Assembly (NCBI RefSeq): GCF_030848805.1
Contig: NC_092364.1
Location: 682,001 to 746,000 of the forward strand
From: Temnothorax longispinosus
Lineage: Eukaryota > Arthropoda > Insecta > Hymenoptera > Formicidae
Direction of reading: 5' to 3'
DNA length: 64,000 bases
Both the position numbers and the translations under genes were made by a program. The notes beneath the pieces are model-generated. The model had not been told where the DNA came from and did no database searches. It was given only the letters and a program-made list of their open reading frames with translations. Of the stretch, positions 37,476-49,100 are shown one piece after another (positions within the stretch are counted from its first letter, which is position 1; the number at the start of each line of letters is the position of its first letter).

Positions 37476-38181
37476 ATTTGGATTATTTTACATCTCCCAT
37501 TATATTTGGCAATTTCGTGTAATAAGTAACAATCGAAATAAGATTCGACGGCCTTGCCATTTTTTGACTAACAGAACGTGTTACATGATTGACGATAGCT
37601 AGGCTCTGGCCAGAATTAGTGCCGAATAAGCTTATACTTCATCGTTTATCCGATAGCTGGAAATTGATCTTTTTTTAATCGGTTCAACTTTCATCTGCCC
37701 TTGCGAGCCACTTTTATTGGCGAAATAGGCATTGAAACTAGGAGCAATTAATTTGCCAGTCGAGAGAAACTTGTTCTGAGTGCTCGGTTGGTCGAATATA
37801 TAGTCTTAAATCGCTCCGTAAATGAAAGTGATTGTTATCACTTACTCTGAGATTGTTAGTTGCCAATTAAGTCGCAACTTTATGCTTCGAACGTGTCCTC
37901 CCTCGTTTCCTTTTCTCATTTCAACATCGACATTATTCAACTCGCAAAACGTTGTGTTTATCTTTTGTCTGGAAGTTTGTCTTCTTCTACTTAGTTTGCT
38001 GTAAAGATTTCTCTTGATGCTTTTGCTAAACTAGACTAAATAATTGTTTTTGCGAATCGCGTTGGACAATAACGAATATTTTACAAGGATTTCAACGAGA
38101 TACGGAATTTTTTCCTTCCCGCAATAAACGATTAAAAGTAGGCTTGCATATATGTATTTGTATGCGGTATGCATGGCTTAT

Positions 38182-38432
38182 TTAACTTTTCGACTCCCAA
38201 ACGAGCCTCCTTTCGCCTCACATAAATGATTTTTTTAGAATAATTCTGCAGAAAATTTTCATAATTTTTGTGGATTAATCCAATTTATTTTTAAGTTATA
38301 AGCTTTTATTTAAGACAAATAAATGCATAATATATACAATTTTCAAGAAGATGTAGCTTATTTACTAGGGACGAGCCATTCATCTTATTTGGGAGTTTGT
38401 CTCAGAAATCAGCATGGGAGTCAAAAGGTTAA
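38182..38432. mobile_element. TTAA-flanked short element (piggyBac-type ends)
   Basis: TTAA followed by CTTTTCGACTCCC at the left, and TTAA followed by CCTTTTGACTCCC on the opposite strand at the right, bound 251 bases without coding capacity. A TTAA target is the signature of piggyBac-superfamily transposases, which could move this element in trans. Confidence 0.55.
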
Positions 38433-39336
38433 AAATTTAGAAATTTAGATAATGATAGAAACCATTATATAATAATTATTTCATATTCGATATGAGACAT
38501 CACCATCAGATAAATATTTTTCAGTCACGAATGAAAATAAATTCCACGGGGATACAGATTCAGGAAGAGATTTCCAAGTTCTATAAATAACCGCACATCA
38601 TGGTAACCATCCGCATAATTACGATTAGATTACAGTTAGACGACCTCGCGGTTCTTAAAATAACCACGTTTAACGAGCTTGCTTTATGAGAAAGCACCTG
38701 AAAGGGCGGTTTGTCGTTAACAAATCTAGCGTCTCGTGGGCGCTGAGATTGACGAAGACTCGAAAGTTTAAACTAGGCGTGTCTCGTCCCGAAATCATAT
38801 TACCTTCCGTCGCGAAACAAGGATAGGTGTGTCGACGACGAGTATTATATTTGTCTCTGCTTCTCACTGCCAAGCGGAACAAATTACAGACAACACGTAT
38901 TACCGCGTCCTTAAGAAAAGGCAGCGTATAACTTAAAGCAAATACGATGTCGCGTGTCACGTAATTATCATCTACCGTTCGTTGCGCCGGCGCTTTCGTC
39001 GAATTAAGATTAAAGTAATTTATCCAACATTAAGGTTATAAGTAAAGTAAAGCATGTTAGTTTAACAGGTTTAACTAGACTGCTTCGTTATAAGTTGTGA
39101 AAAAAAGATCAAAAAGGATTATAATCACGCGCACGTATTTATGTAAGATAAATGTAATAAGCAACGCGTTTTTGAAATGTTTATTTACAGTTATTAAAAA
39201 ACGCTGCATTAAAAACATTAATCTTTTTTAAAAGTTAATTGAAGTCGCTATCGCAAACATCTCGTTGGCATCGTAGATAATTATTTTTTTACATCATTCA
39301 ATGCCTTTGGGACGTATACTCTCGTAGTTTTCAGTT

Positions 39337-39561
39337 TCAAACGGAATTGAAATTCTGCAAGGCTCTTGAGAAATCGAGGAAGCGTTGGCAGAGCCATACA
39401 CGAATTGCATTATCTTGGACAAGGTTCATAATATAATCTGACCAGCCACCGCAATGTCCCAATTGGCTATTCGTACATTCGTTGCCGTGACCGTCTCTGT
39501 ATGATTCGATCCTTATTATCTTTACAGTCGGCGAATCCTGCAACTGATTACATGCACGCAT
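39337..39561 (-). CDS. Unassigned open frame, possible C-terminal exon
   Basis: On the minus strand an acceptor-like TTGCAG lies just before the frame segment running from DSPTVK to a stop at 39,337. The segment has a natural-looking composition, with ECTNSQLGHCGGWSD and three cysteines, unlike the low-complexity frames around it. I do not recognise the family. An exon-like stretch just upstream on that strand (39,690-39,625) does not join it in a compatible phase. It could be a gene nested in the receptor intron, a gene fragment, or chance. Confidence 0.2.
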   Translation of the reverse strand: MRACNQLQDSPTVKIIRIESYRDGHGNECTNSQLGHCGGWSDYIMNLVQDNAIRVWLCQRFLDFSRALQNFNSV

Positions 39562-40022
39562 CTATCACAGAGCTTTATCTATTTGCGAGCGAGCGTATTC
39601 CGCAAACGCTTACGATACAAGCCGTCGAGGAACGTCGCAAATATTTCGCAGGCATTCAGAGTATCCGCAAGATATCCAGGCAATACAATATGATTTCTGA
39701 AGATTGAAAACATCTGATATGCATTCTTTGTCTGACGAAAAAAAGATTGGAACTGTCGGTTCTTGATTTTTATGACTGCCAGATATATTTCAAAGTTATA
39801 AAATAGCTCAAAAAAAAACATATTTTTTATGCCGAATGCTCTGAATTTTGATGAGATTCTTTGATCGACTTAGAATCAATCCATTTTTTATATAAATAAT
39901 ATTAGGGAAGAATTATGTTACTTTTATTTAATCATGCATTATGTACTTTTATTAATTACTTATATTTTTTCGCAATAACAATTTGCGGAACAATTACTGG
40001 ACGTATCGCATTATAAAATATA

Positions 40023-40060
40023 CACAGGGTGTTCTTTAAAGACTGCCCACTAACTACATA
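40023..40060 (+). repeat. Orphan CAGGGTGTTC transposon end
   Basis: ACACAGGGTGTTCTTTAAAG resembles a left terminal repeat of the CAGGGTGT class. No matching inverted end was found downstream. Confidence 0.25.
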
Positions 40061-41677
40061 GCGTTATTTCTTATTTCAAAAATTGAGCTTATAAATATAT
40101 GTGTATGAAACATAAAAAAGAAAAAAGGTAGCTACACATTAATGTATGGGAATATGACGGGACGAAATTTTCTCAAGAATAAAGATAAGAAATGCAACAA
40201 AAACCATTGATTTTATTTTGTTGTTCTTGAATAGCACATACCATGTAAAAACGAAAGATTTTTCAATACTAAAAATCAACGTTAAAAGCATTTTGAATAT
40301 ATCTCGGAAAGATATACGCAAGTTACCTCGCAGATATATAACAGCACCTTAGAAAATATGGAAAGTTCCGTTCCTTCGCTCTTTCGGGGAAAAAGCATCT
40401 AATATTTTTTCTTTTTAACGGCAAGAACATATATATAAACGAGAACGCAGGCTGCCGCAAACAATATTGCCACGAGAAAAGTATTTTGAGCTGCAGCTAA
40501 AAGATCCAATTGTATAAAGCGAGTGTTTTCTGTGTAATATTGTTTCTAATAACGGACACAGATGTAACAATTTTAAATGCGCAAGAAATTAGTTTAGTTG
40601 ATTATAATAATGTGTCAGCAAATGCCAATATAATTTTATACATTTCTGCAATGTTCAATTATTGTTCAGTTAATAATAAAGGATTATATGTTATATAATA
40701 ATGTTATGATACATTAAGAAAAATGAATTTTTTTTTCTGCAAGTTTCTCGCCAACATAATGACACACCTTTCTATATATTTACTTCTTTTCTATATATTT
40801 ATATTTCAACATTTACAAAATTCCCCAAAAAATTTATTAAAGCGTAATTCAAAATACATCCATGAGTAGCAACATGGTATTGATTTATCAGAACTATATA
40901 ACGTTTGTATATTACAATTGAAAAAGCAACGTTTCAATAACGAACAGCAGACAGTGAGAGAAACAACTTGTTGGACATTGTAAAGCTCAGTCATGTATCA
41001 TGAATCCATTTGCAGAAATACCCGCCGATATCAATCAATCGGAGTATGAGCAGCGCACGGGCAGAACGTAAAATCGCAAATAAATATCCACTTATCCGGC
41101 GGATTTGCTACGAGTGGATTCGCGAAGCCGCGAACGGGTCACACTTCTGGGCTTTCGTCGCATGACACGATCCGAAATAGGCCACCGGGTATGTGTACCG
41201 GGTATGTGTACCAACGGGCAGGGGCAAGTTGAAATGATCCCGCGGGCGTCCTTAAACCCTTAAACCCACCACACGATCTTCTCTAATACCATGGTAAGGG
41301 GTACTTTTTCCCCTCAATATTTTTTTCCAGCAAATTGGTACACCAATAATTGACGTTGGAAGTTCTCGTTTGCGTCACGCACTTTGAGAGACTAAACGAG
41401 AAACAGAAAATCCGCTTAACGAACGATATCATGCGGAACACTACCTTATACAAATTGCGCGGAAAAGCAAGTAAAAAGCTCGGTAATTAAAGAAACTTCG
41501 GGAAAAATGAGGTTTTAGCGTTTCGCTAAGGTATGTGTTAGTAAATCCGCAATTAAACTACTGATCTTGGAAACTGGTTAATGCAAATTTGAGAACTCCG
41601 TAGCAATTATTGCTCCTTCAGTAATCTATCTATCTAGCGCGTTAAAGTCAGAGTCATATGTAAGTTATGGAAGCTTA

Positions 41678-41801
41678 TTGGTCTGTTTTTTTCGCTGCAG
41701 TTCTGCACTAGTGCAATAAGTTAGAATAAAACAAATATATTTTCTTTTATTCTAACTTATTGTATACTAGTTCAGAAGTGCAGCGTAAAAGAACAGACCA
41801 T
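41678..41801. mobile_element. Foldback MITE, about 124 bp
   Basis: TTGGTCTGTTTTTTTCGCTG at the left pairs with CGTAAAAGAACAGACCA at the right. Inner arms GCAATAAGTTAGAATAAAA and its complement pair around an AT-rich loop. No coding capacity. Confidence 0.7.
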
Positions 41802-44581
41802 AGATATATAAAAACATCTCTGTCATGTCTTAGGCGAGATTGACTTAAACGTCATTCAACTCGCGAAATCTTGTTTCGCAAATCTTGCGTTGCATAGACG
41901 TGACGTCAATACTTGTGTGGAAAAGATTACTGATGTACCGCGGCAAGAACATTAAAGCTCAGAATCTCTTTGTGCCGTACATAATACAAATGAGCGACGC
42001 TATTCTTCATCTCAAATAGAATATTCAATCTACCGAATTGATGTGAAACTAACAACTTTCATAAGACAAGAATAGAAGATACTATGTCAACGATAAATCG
42101 GAGTAAATTTTTATTTTGCTATCTATAATGCATATACATATATATATTTTTCCACGCATTAATATTTGTAATTTCTCGTATTTCTTATCATTAATTAATA
42201 ATGAGTCTCCTTGAATAGTATGGAAAATATCTTTCTCAAATAGAACTGTGCCATGGATTTGTCGAGAGCTTTTTAATTTTGCACATCAAAATGGAAATCT
42301 ATTTTCTAAATTCTTTAAATTCATCTGTTTAAAATGAAATGCTTATTTCATGAAATATTTGTTTCCAAATTAACGCAAGCTCTTTACTCGCATTATCGAA
42401 GTTGTCCATCTTTTTTTGCGATAAAATTTTAATAAAATTCCTATAGCTATAACTTTCATTTTTTCTCAGCGTTCCGAACATTTTGACATCACAATGTGTC
42501 CTCTTATTACTCTTGCATCAGATGATACAGCGCTATTTTCCGTATATTGCGTTCGAACCGGCGAACCGCAAAAGCGGACTACAATGGAATACATTCTTCT
42601 CGTCTTCTGATAAACCGAATTTCACATTTAATGTAAATATGTGTGCGTTACTATTACATACAACATTATCTAGAAGCTCTTCTTTAAAATATTCTTTTTA
42701 TTTATATAATTTAAAAAGACACATTCTCTCTGATCATCTTTATACGATATATTTTTCCATTGATATGATAATACATATATTAATATTAAATTTTTTTATT
42801 ATTTTCCTAATCTGCAAAATATTTTTCCAACTACAAGAACAGCGATAATAAAGATTCATTATAGAGTATGAAATTAATGCATACGTGTGTTTAAAAACTA
42901 AAATGATTCTATATATTAAACTGCATTTTGACGTCTTTGTCGTCAAAGGAAAAGGGAAATCCTCTCTTTATCACGAGAGAAATCGATACTTTTATGCAAA
43001 TTAAATAAAGTGTAAAGCGGGTGAAACACCAAGTATTTAACAATTTGAAATAGGGCACAAGAAATATGGAATACAATTGAGATGGGCTGAGGATATCCTT
43101 AATCAACTGTCTGACCTTTTAAACCAGAATCTCTCTACTTAGGAATTTTCAATCGTAACCCGGGGTAATCTTCCAACGCGAGAAATGTTACAATATCGTA
43201 AAGTTGATATCTTTGTATTTATTTAAATGTGTAAGTATTTTCGATGTGTCGAAAGAGTGCATGAGATCTCTATACATCTCGTATACATTTTGATATGTCT
43301 CTTTTGGACTGCAATATTTATTTAAATGCAAATGCTACATTCGCTTATGCCACTTCTTCCGCTTCTCTATATTTGCTTTGCGAAATTATTCTGTAATAAA
43401 TTTATAACTACGATATTCACAAAGAGCGATATCTTAGAACTACCTGTAACTAAAAAGGTTCTCGTAAAGAAACTTGGCTATAATTGTAATAGTGAAATAA
43501 AGAATAATCATTTTTAACATTTTTAATCTAAATAATTAGCCTCTTTTATCATAAAAAATCTATGTTACGCAAAAAAAAACATATATCTATAGATATGGAA
43601 AATAAAAAAGAAAATGTAAATTTTAACTTGAATTGATCTTTTGCTTGAGATACCGTTTATGAAAAACATGCGAGATCTCAATTTAAGCTCATTACGAGGC
43701 TATGAATAATTTCCGTGATGGTATAATTGACTTTCTAAGCGTCGTCCCGGCGGAGGGGCTTTTTCCTTAATTGTTTGACCATCCACGCTGTTGGCTTTAT
43801 CATTATTCTACGTCCGCAAATTACGCCTGTATTAATCTAATCGAACACGTGCGCCATTGTTCTATATTTTCATTGCCGGGAGTTCTCGCGGAACGCCATA
43901 CTCGAATGCCTCCGGCAATCGAACACTCTCGAACACCTCTCCAGACTCTTGAAATCGCAATGCATGCTGATCTATTTCAATGGCAATCGTGCATTATGTT
44001 GCGTTGAAAGGCGCATCGATCGAGTAAACCAGTAAACGTGAAAAATACGCCGTGCATCTATCTGAATTTTTACCAAACGATGCAATTCTTTTTAGTCACA
44101 TTTATGTATATGATGTGTATGTACATGAAGAAATTTTAATAGTTTTAAAAAGATCTATACAACGAAGAAATTACTATCATAGACTTTGTATGAGGCCTTT
44201 ATCCAAATTTATATCGTGTTTACTATACAGTGGCAGAGCAATCAAATAATTTAATTAGATTTAATGCGATTTAAGCTTTATGTATGAGCTTCATGATTTA
44301 TTGCTCGAGCTAACATTCTCGGCCTGCCGATAAATTTGATCTTGTCGAACTCGACAAATTTGACATAATGGTTACCAATGTATCACGGAAATAACCAGTT
44401 CGAAGCATATGTAATCGATAATGCAACGTGTAACCAACCCTGCATGGCATATCCTTGATATTTAAATTCACCAGTCCGTTCGTGACATGGAATGAGTCCA
44501 CAATCGTTGTTCGCGATCGTTGTTCACAAATGGTTTCTGCTTTTAATCAACCATTGAGATGACTCTGCTGATAACCTTGCG

Positions 44582-44638
44582 TTAATATATGTAAAGTTAG
44601 TGTGCATTGTTAATATATGTAAAGTTAGTATGCATTTA
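44582..44638. repeat. Tandem duplication, 29-bp unit
   Basis: GTTAATATATGTAAAGTTAG followed by TGTGCATT is repeated immediately with one mismatch. Confidence 0.8.
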
Positions 44639-46046
44639 TGCATACAAATAGCTGAAGACGCAATATGCCAACAATGTCAAATAATCCATATTGCCAACAG
44701 ATTTGCGAATGTAACTATGGTCGCATGTTACTCTGACAAACTATTTGCATTTAATTTCAGTGTTCTAAAATTTGCACTATGTTCCTCTCACTCTGTCGCA
44801 TTAAGTTGCATTACAATTTTATTGCTACAACTTAACAAAAATTTTATAAATAAATTAATCATTAATGTAGAAATCATCTCCAGATGAACGTTTTATCTAA
44901 CGTGACGCGCGATTTATGTTCTTTTCTTATAATTTATCTGCTTTCATGAACTATTAAACACGTGTCTATTACAGGTCGAATTGATACATACAGCAGTATG
45001 TATTACTATGCTGTAATGGATCCTTCGATATCCTTGACGACTCGTTCGCCGAACAAGTTGCGAAATTCCGTGGCTGTTGTCTTCGGTTTCCGATCGATCG
45101 CTAATGATTATCGTATCTGGATAATAGATTGAAGGGCGTAGTGTTACAAAAGAAAAAGAGGTGTTGGTGTGTTGTCTGACCTACTAATACACAATTAAAA
45201 GACAAACAAGGGCGCGCCGGCCCATTCCAGATATCTCGTCGATACGAGATTTCGTTGATTAGCTCTCGTTTAATCGTTCATCAACTTAAACGGGCCATTA
45301 CTTACGTAATGAACTTTCGCATAACGTACAATCTACTCATAGAATAATAAAAAAGGATATAATAATTGAATAATACCGATATATATGTAAGCTTACTTGA
45401 TTGCTTCAATTTTCATAATAAGTTTTTACAATGAACTTGTTTCAACAGCATAAATATTAAATATTTTTTATTGATATTTTCAGCGTATCACACTTATCAA
45501 AAATATTATTGCTATTGTGCAGTTACATTTATATTCATTTTTGTTAATAAAAATACCGACGTGAAAGATTGCCTTTGTATAATGTATCAATATTTATCAA
45601 TTAAATCAGTTGAGTATCAGCAATTTCATGTAAAATTCTTTCATCAAAATATTGTCAAAGCTCTCTGTTGCAGATATTAAACTCGATACTAACAGTCAAT
45701 CCCCGTTTATTGCACAGAAGACTAAAGCCACGTCAAAGCGTTTTTTTACACATGACATAATCTATTGCACGTGCTTCTACACGCTTTCAGGTCATATATA
45801 ATATAAGCTTATTAATCACACAATATAATAAATTAACGTTTCATTCAAAACTAATAATCGAAAAATTATCGTTTCGAAGTTATTAAAAATATTTGCGCGA
45901 TGAAAAAAATGTTGCGAATCGACAGCGGCAACAACGATAGCCATCAACTATAAAAGGAAACCAGCGTCTTCCTTTCCCCTTTTTCACGATACCGGAGAAT
46001 ACTGGACAATATCGACGATTAATTAATAATGTGTGATATATTTCAG

Positions 46047-46138
46047 AACGGACTGTTCTGAGGGTCGGAAGAAGCGCAGCTGCGAGAAGAAAACTCACTC
46101 GGCGGACAATAATCCAAGAAAGCGCCATGGAAACGCAC
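46047..46138 (+). CDS. PTH-receptor-like gene, candidate start exon
   Basis: A well-defined exon: acceptor ATATTTCAG at 46,046, donor CAC|GTAAGT at 46,139. ATG 46,127-46,129 lies in a strong context (GCGCCATGG) and gives METH, ending in phase 0 as the exon at 53,980 requires. The predicted N-terminus would lack a signal peptide, which is unusual for this receptor family, so another first coding exon may exist. The opposite strand reads as a signal-peptide-like leader, but without splice sites. Confidence 0.4.
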
Positions 46139-49100
46139 GTAAGTTATATCGGGTTATATACACGTGATTGCATGCTCCAATAATTGTAATATTTATATTT
46201 TGTAGAATAATTGTGGCTTTGTTAATTTTGTCATCATCCAGTGACGTTTATCTCTTTAAATTAAGAAAAAATACCAAATTATTTTATTACTGCTTTGTTA
46301 TGTTATGTGATTTAATTTCAAACACGTTATATAGTTTTATAGAATTAACTTGCGACCATAAAAATTGATTTCAAGAAAATGCACAAAAAATATTAAATAT
46401 TTTTTTGTTTTGTTTACTTTCTATATATATTTAGCTTTCTTTTCTATATATAAACCTTTTTTTAAATATTATTTTCATAATATTCCATTAAATTATAAAT
46501 CTGGAAAGTATAAAATTATAAATTGTTTGTCCCGCGCTGTACTTTATTAGTAATAATGTAATAATTAAACAACGATAATTAAATTCTGATGCTGATGCTG
46601 ATGCTTCGCTAGAAAAAGAGGCAATCACGAATTTCGATCAAAAAAATCTAAAAACAAATAACAGAAGATTGATTCCGTCATCGTTTTCCGTCATTCGCAA
46701 TCACGAGTAAACATTCTTAGTTTGCGTCTTTGCCATAACAAGAATCGCTATATTCTCGGTTATTCTTCCGATAAGAAACATTTGAAAAATTCTTACGAAA
46801 GAATTAAAAAAATACAAATGAGAATTGGAAACTTTAAAAGAGATAGTAACAATTTTGTTGATAGTAGCAATCTTGACTTGTAACTCTTATTTGAATCTGC
46901 TTCTCTAATAAAAAATATATGTAGGTATATTATATGTGTACATGTATATATAGTACATTATATATTATATACAATAAAGCTCGAGTTACGTAAATATGCA
47001 CTTGATGTACGCTAATCCACATCACGATCTTTCTGTTCGTTACCAACGTGAAATCTTATGGTTTGCATATGAAATCTGCAAACCTGGAACATTTGTTGAA
47101 TGTTTCTGCAGATATCTTTAAATCTCCGCAGAGATAATTTGTTAAATATGCGTTAGAGACTTTATCGCAAACTATCAGCAAACGCTGGCCAACGTTTTCC
47201 TTGAAGTGTGCAGTAGAAAATATCAGAAGGGTCAGACGGATCATTTTACTTGTAGGCGGGCTCTCGGACGGCCTTTCACATGACGCAACTATTAATTTCA
47301 TTTTCTGAAATACTCTTTGTTACAAGAATTCTAAGAACTTTCAACTTGGTAAAACTTGGATTATCGAGGCATAAAAACTTGAAAGAAATACAGTTTCAAA
47401 AGACCATTCCTGTTCTCCGTTTCGTTTATTTTGAATTTTGATTTTTCAAAATATTTCCGAATACAAATTTTTATTCGGTTTCTGTAAGTTTTTTAAGTAT
47501 ATTCCGAATTTACATAAAAATTTACTTAGCTGACTTATTATATTTTACAGAAAACTTTTTTGTGTGAATCTTACTAATAATAAAAACATAGTATAAATAA
47601 AAAGATAGAACATTTAGTATAAATAAACTTGATTTTTTAATCTAATTGTAAATTATTTAGAAGCAAACTTACTTAAAACGGAATTGCTATGTAAAAAGTG
47701 ATCTATAACATTCAAAATATATAACGTCGAACATCTTGTACATCTTAATACTAGAAAATCTCAAGACTAGAATTTTTGAAAAATTATCTTTTTTCTTCGA
47801 AATAAATTGTATTGCCTAAGAAAACTCATGTAGTAATTTTTAAATAAATTCTTTTGTCTGTAACATTATATTTGCTGAAGATCACTTAATCATCAAGATT
47901 ACAGTTATGCTATTATCTATTTCGCGAATAAAACGGTTTTATGTGACTCATCAAGAAAATTACATGCTAAGAAAACTTCAAGTGGTTTGTTGGCCGTAAC
48001 AAGCATGCTATTTTCAACCTCGTTGCACTCTTGTTGCAGCTCACTCCATTCTTCCGTTTAGTTTAGTCGAAAGTGCATTAGCGCGGAGCATTTGCAACGT
48101 AAATATTATTAATATTATTAGATTTAGTATCGATCCAGCAATACTAAATTACTGCGTAATATACATTACTTGTCGAAATAGTTTCAGGTTTAACATCTAA
48201 TATATAGATTTATTTAATTATAATTAGTGCATTTGAAATCTGGGAAAAATCATTACATTTTCGTAACTCATTTGAATTAATAACTTATATTTGTTCTTCT
48301 TTTGCTTGTTTAATAAATATCTGAATTCCTGCGACTTTTAAATTTTTCTTTTATTCAAAAGACGGGGAAGAAACTGAAAAGTTCAAAAACCTCTTTTAAA
48401 ACAAAGATCTTCTGTAAGTTGCTAAGTAGTAAGTTTGCCAAGTAAATTTTCCGGGTTTAAATTCAAAATTTACATGAAAATCTTACAGAAACCGAATAGA
48501 AACAATGCCTTTTTCATCGTATTGATATTGTCGGCTATTATTGCAGCATTCGCAAACGTTTGACACGAATGCTATACTCTAGCGAGTTACTTCCGAGCTC
48601 ATTCAGTGCGTTGCACGTGCATACATATATAATGAATAGGTACATATAATCGCTTCTACCAAACGCTTAGTGAATCATGCTTATGAGAGCTTACGCAGAA
48701 GCTTTGCGCGAATCATAAAATACTACCGTTTTTAGTACGCGTCGCACATCTCATAATTTTCCCACATGCGTTTTCCCCGCGCATGAAAACATGACCACAG
48801 GCGCGCTTTTAAGTACCCTTTATTGCTATACCCGCAAAACTTGGCGCTTTTCAGCGAAGTCAAAGCGTAACTTTGTCGCGAGGGTTCGTCGATTTCATAA
48901 CGAGTTTTTCTCTGACACTTTCCCTTCGCGACGGAGAAACTTCTCTCTCGAAGAATCGTGCGCTGATTTCGTGTCAGTCTGACCAGTCAACCAAGTAGAC
49001 CGTCGACACATTTCAACACGGAAAATGCAGCGATGTGGAAGTTTAGAGTTATCCTGAGCAACCTACCTTTTCCAAGTTTTTAGTACGTATAAATAAACAA

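Larger units (their letters stand above)
31946..46046. other. Putative long intron rich in small mobile elements
   Basis: No coding exon of a known family was recognised. It contains an alternating purine-pyrimidine run, an AT-rich tandem repeat, three foldback elements, an LTR-like fragment and one unassigned minus-strand frame, listed separately. Confidence 0.4.

Noticed and set aside
42483..42848. 121-residue plus frame with hydrophobic stretches
   Set aside because: AT-rich, starts in a poor context, has no family motif, and hydrophobic runs are expected from T-rich codons.
45883..46128. Minus-strand frame starting like a signal peptide (MALSWIIVRR...)
   Set aside because: It is the exact antisense of the receptor start exon, whose plus-strand acceptor and donor are strong. 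No minus-strand donor follows the leader, and Arg/Ala-rich codons on one strand readily read as Ala/Leu-rich on the other.
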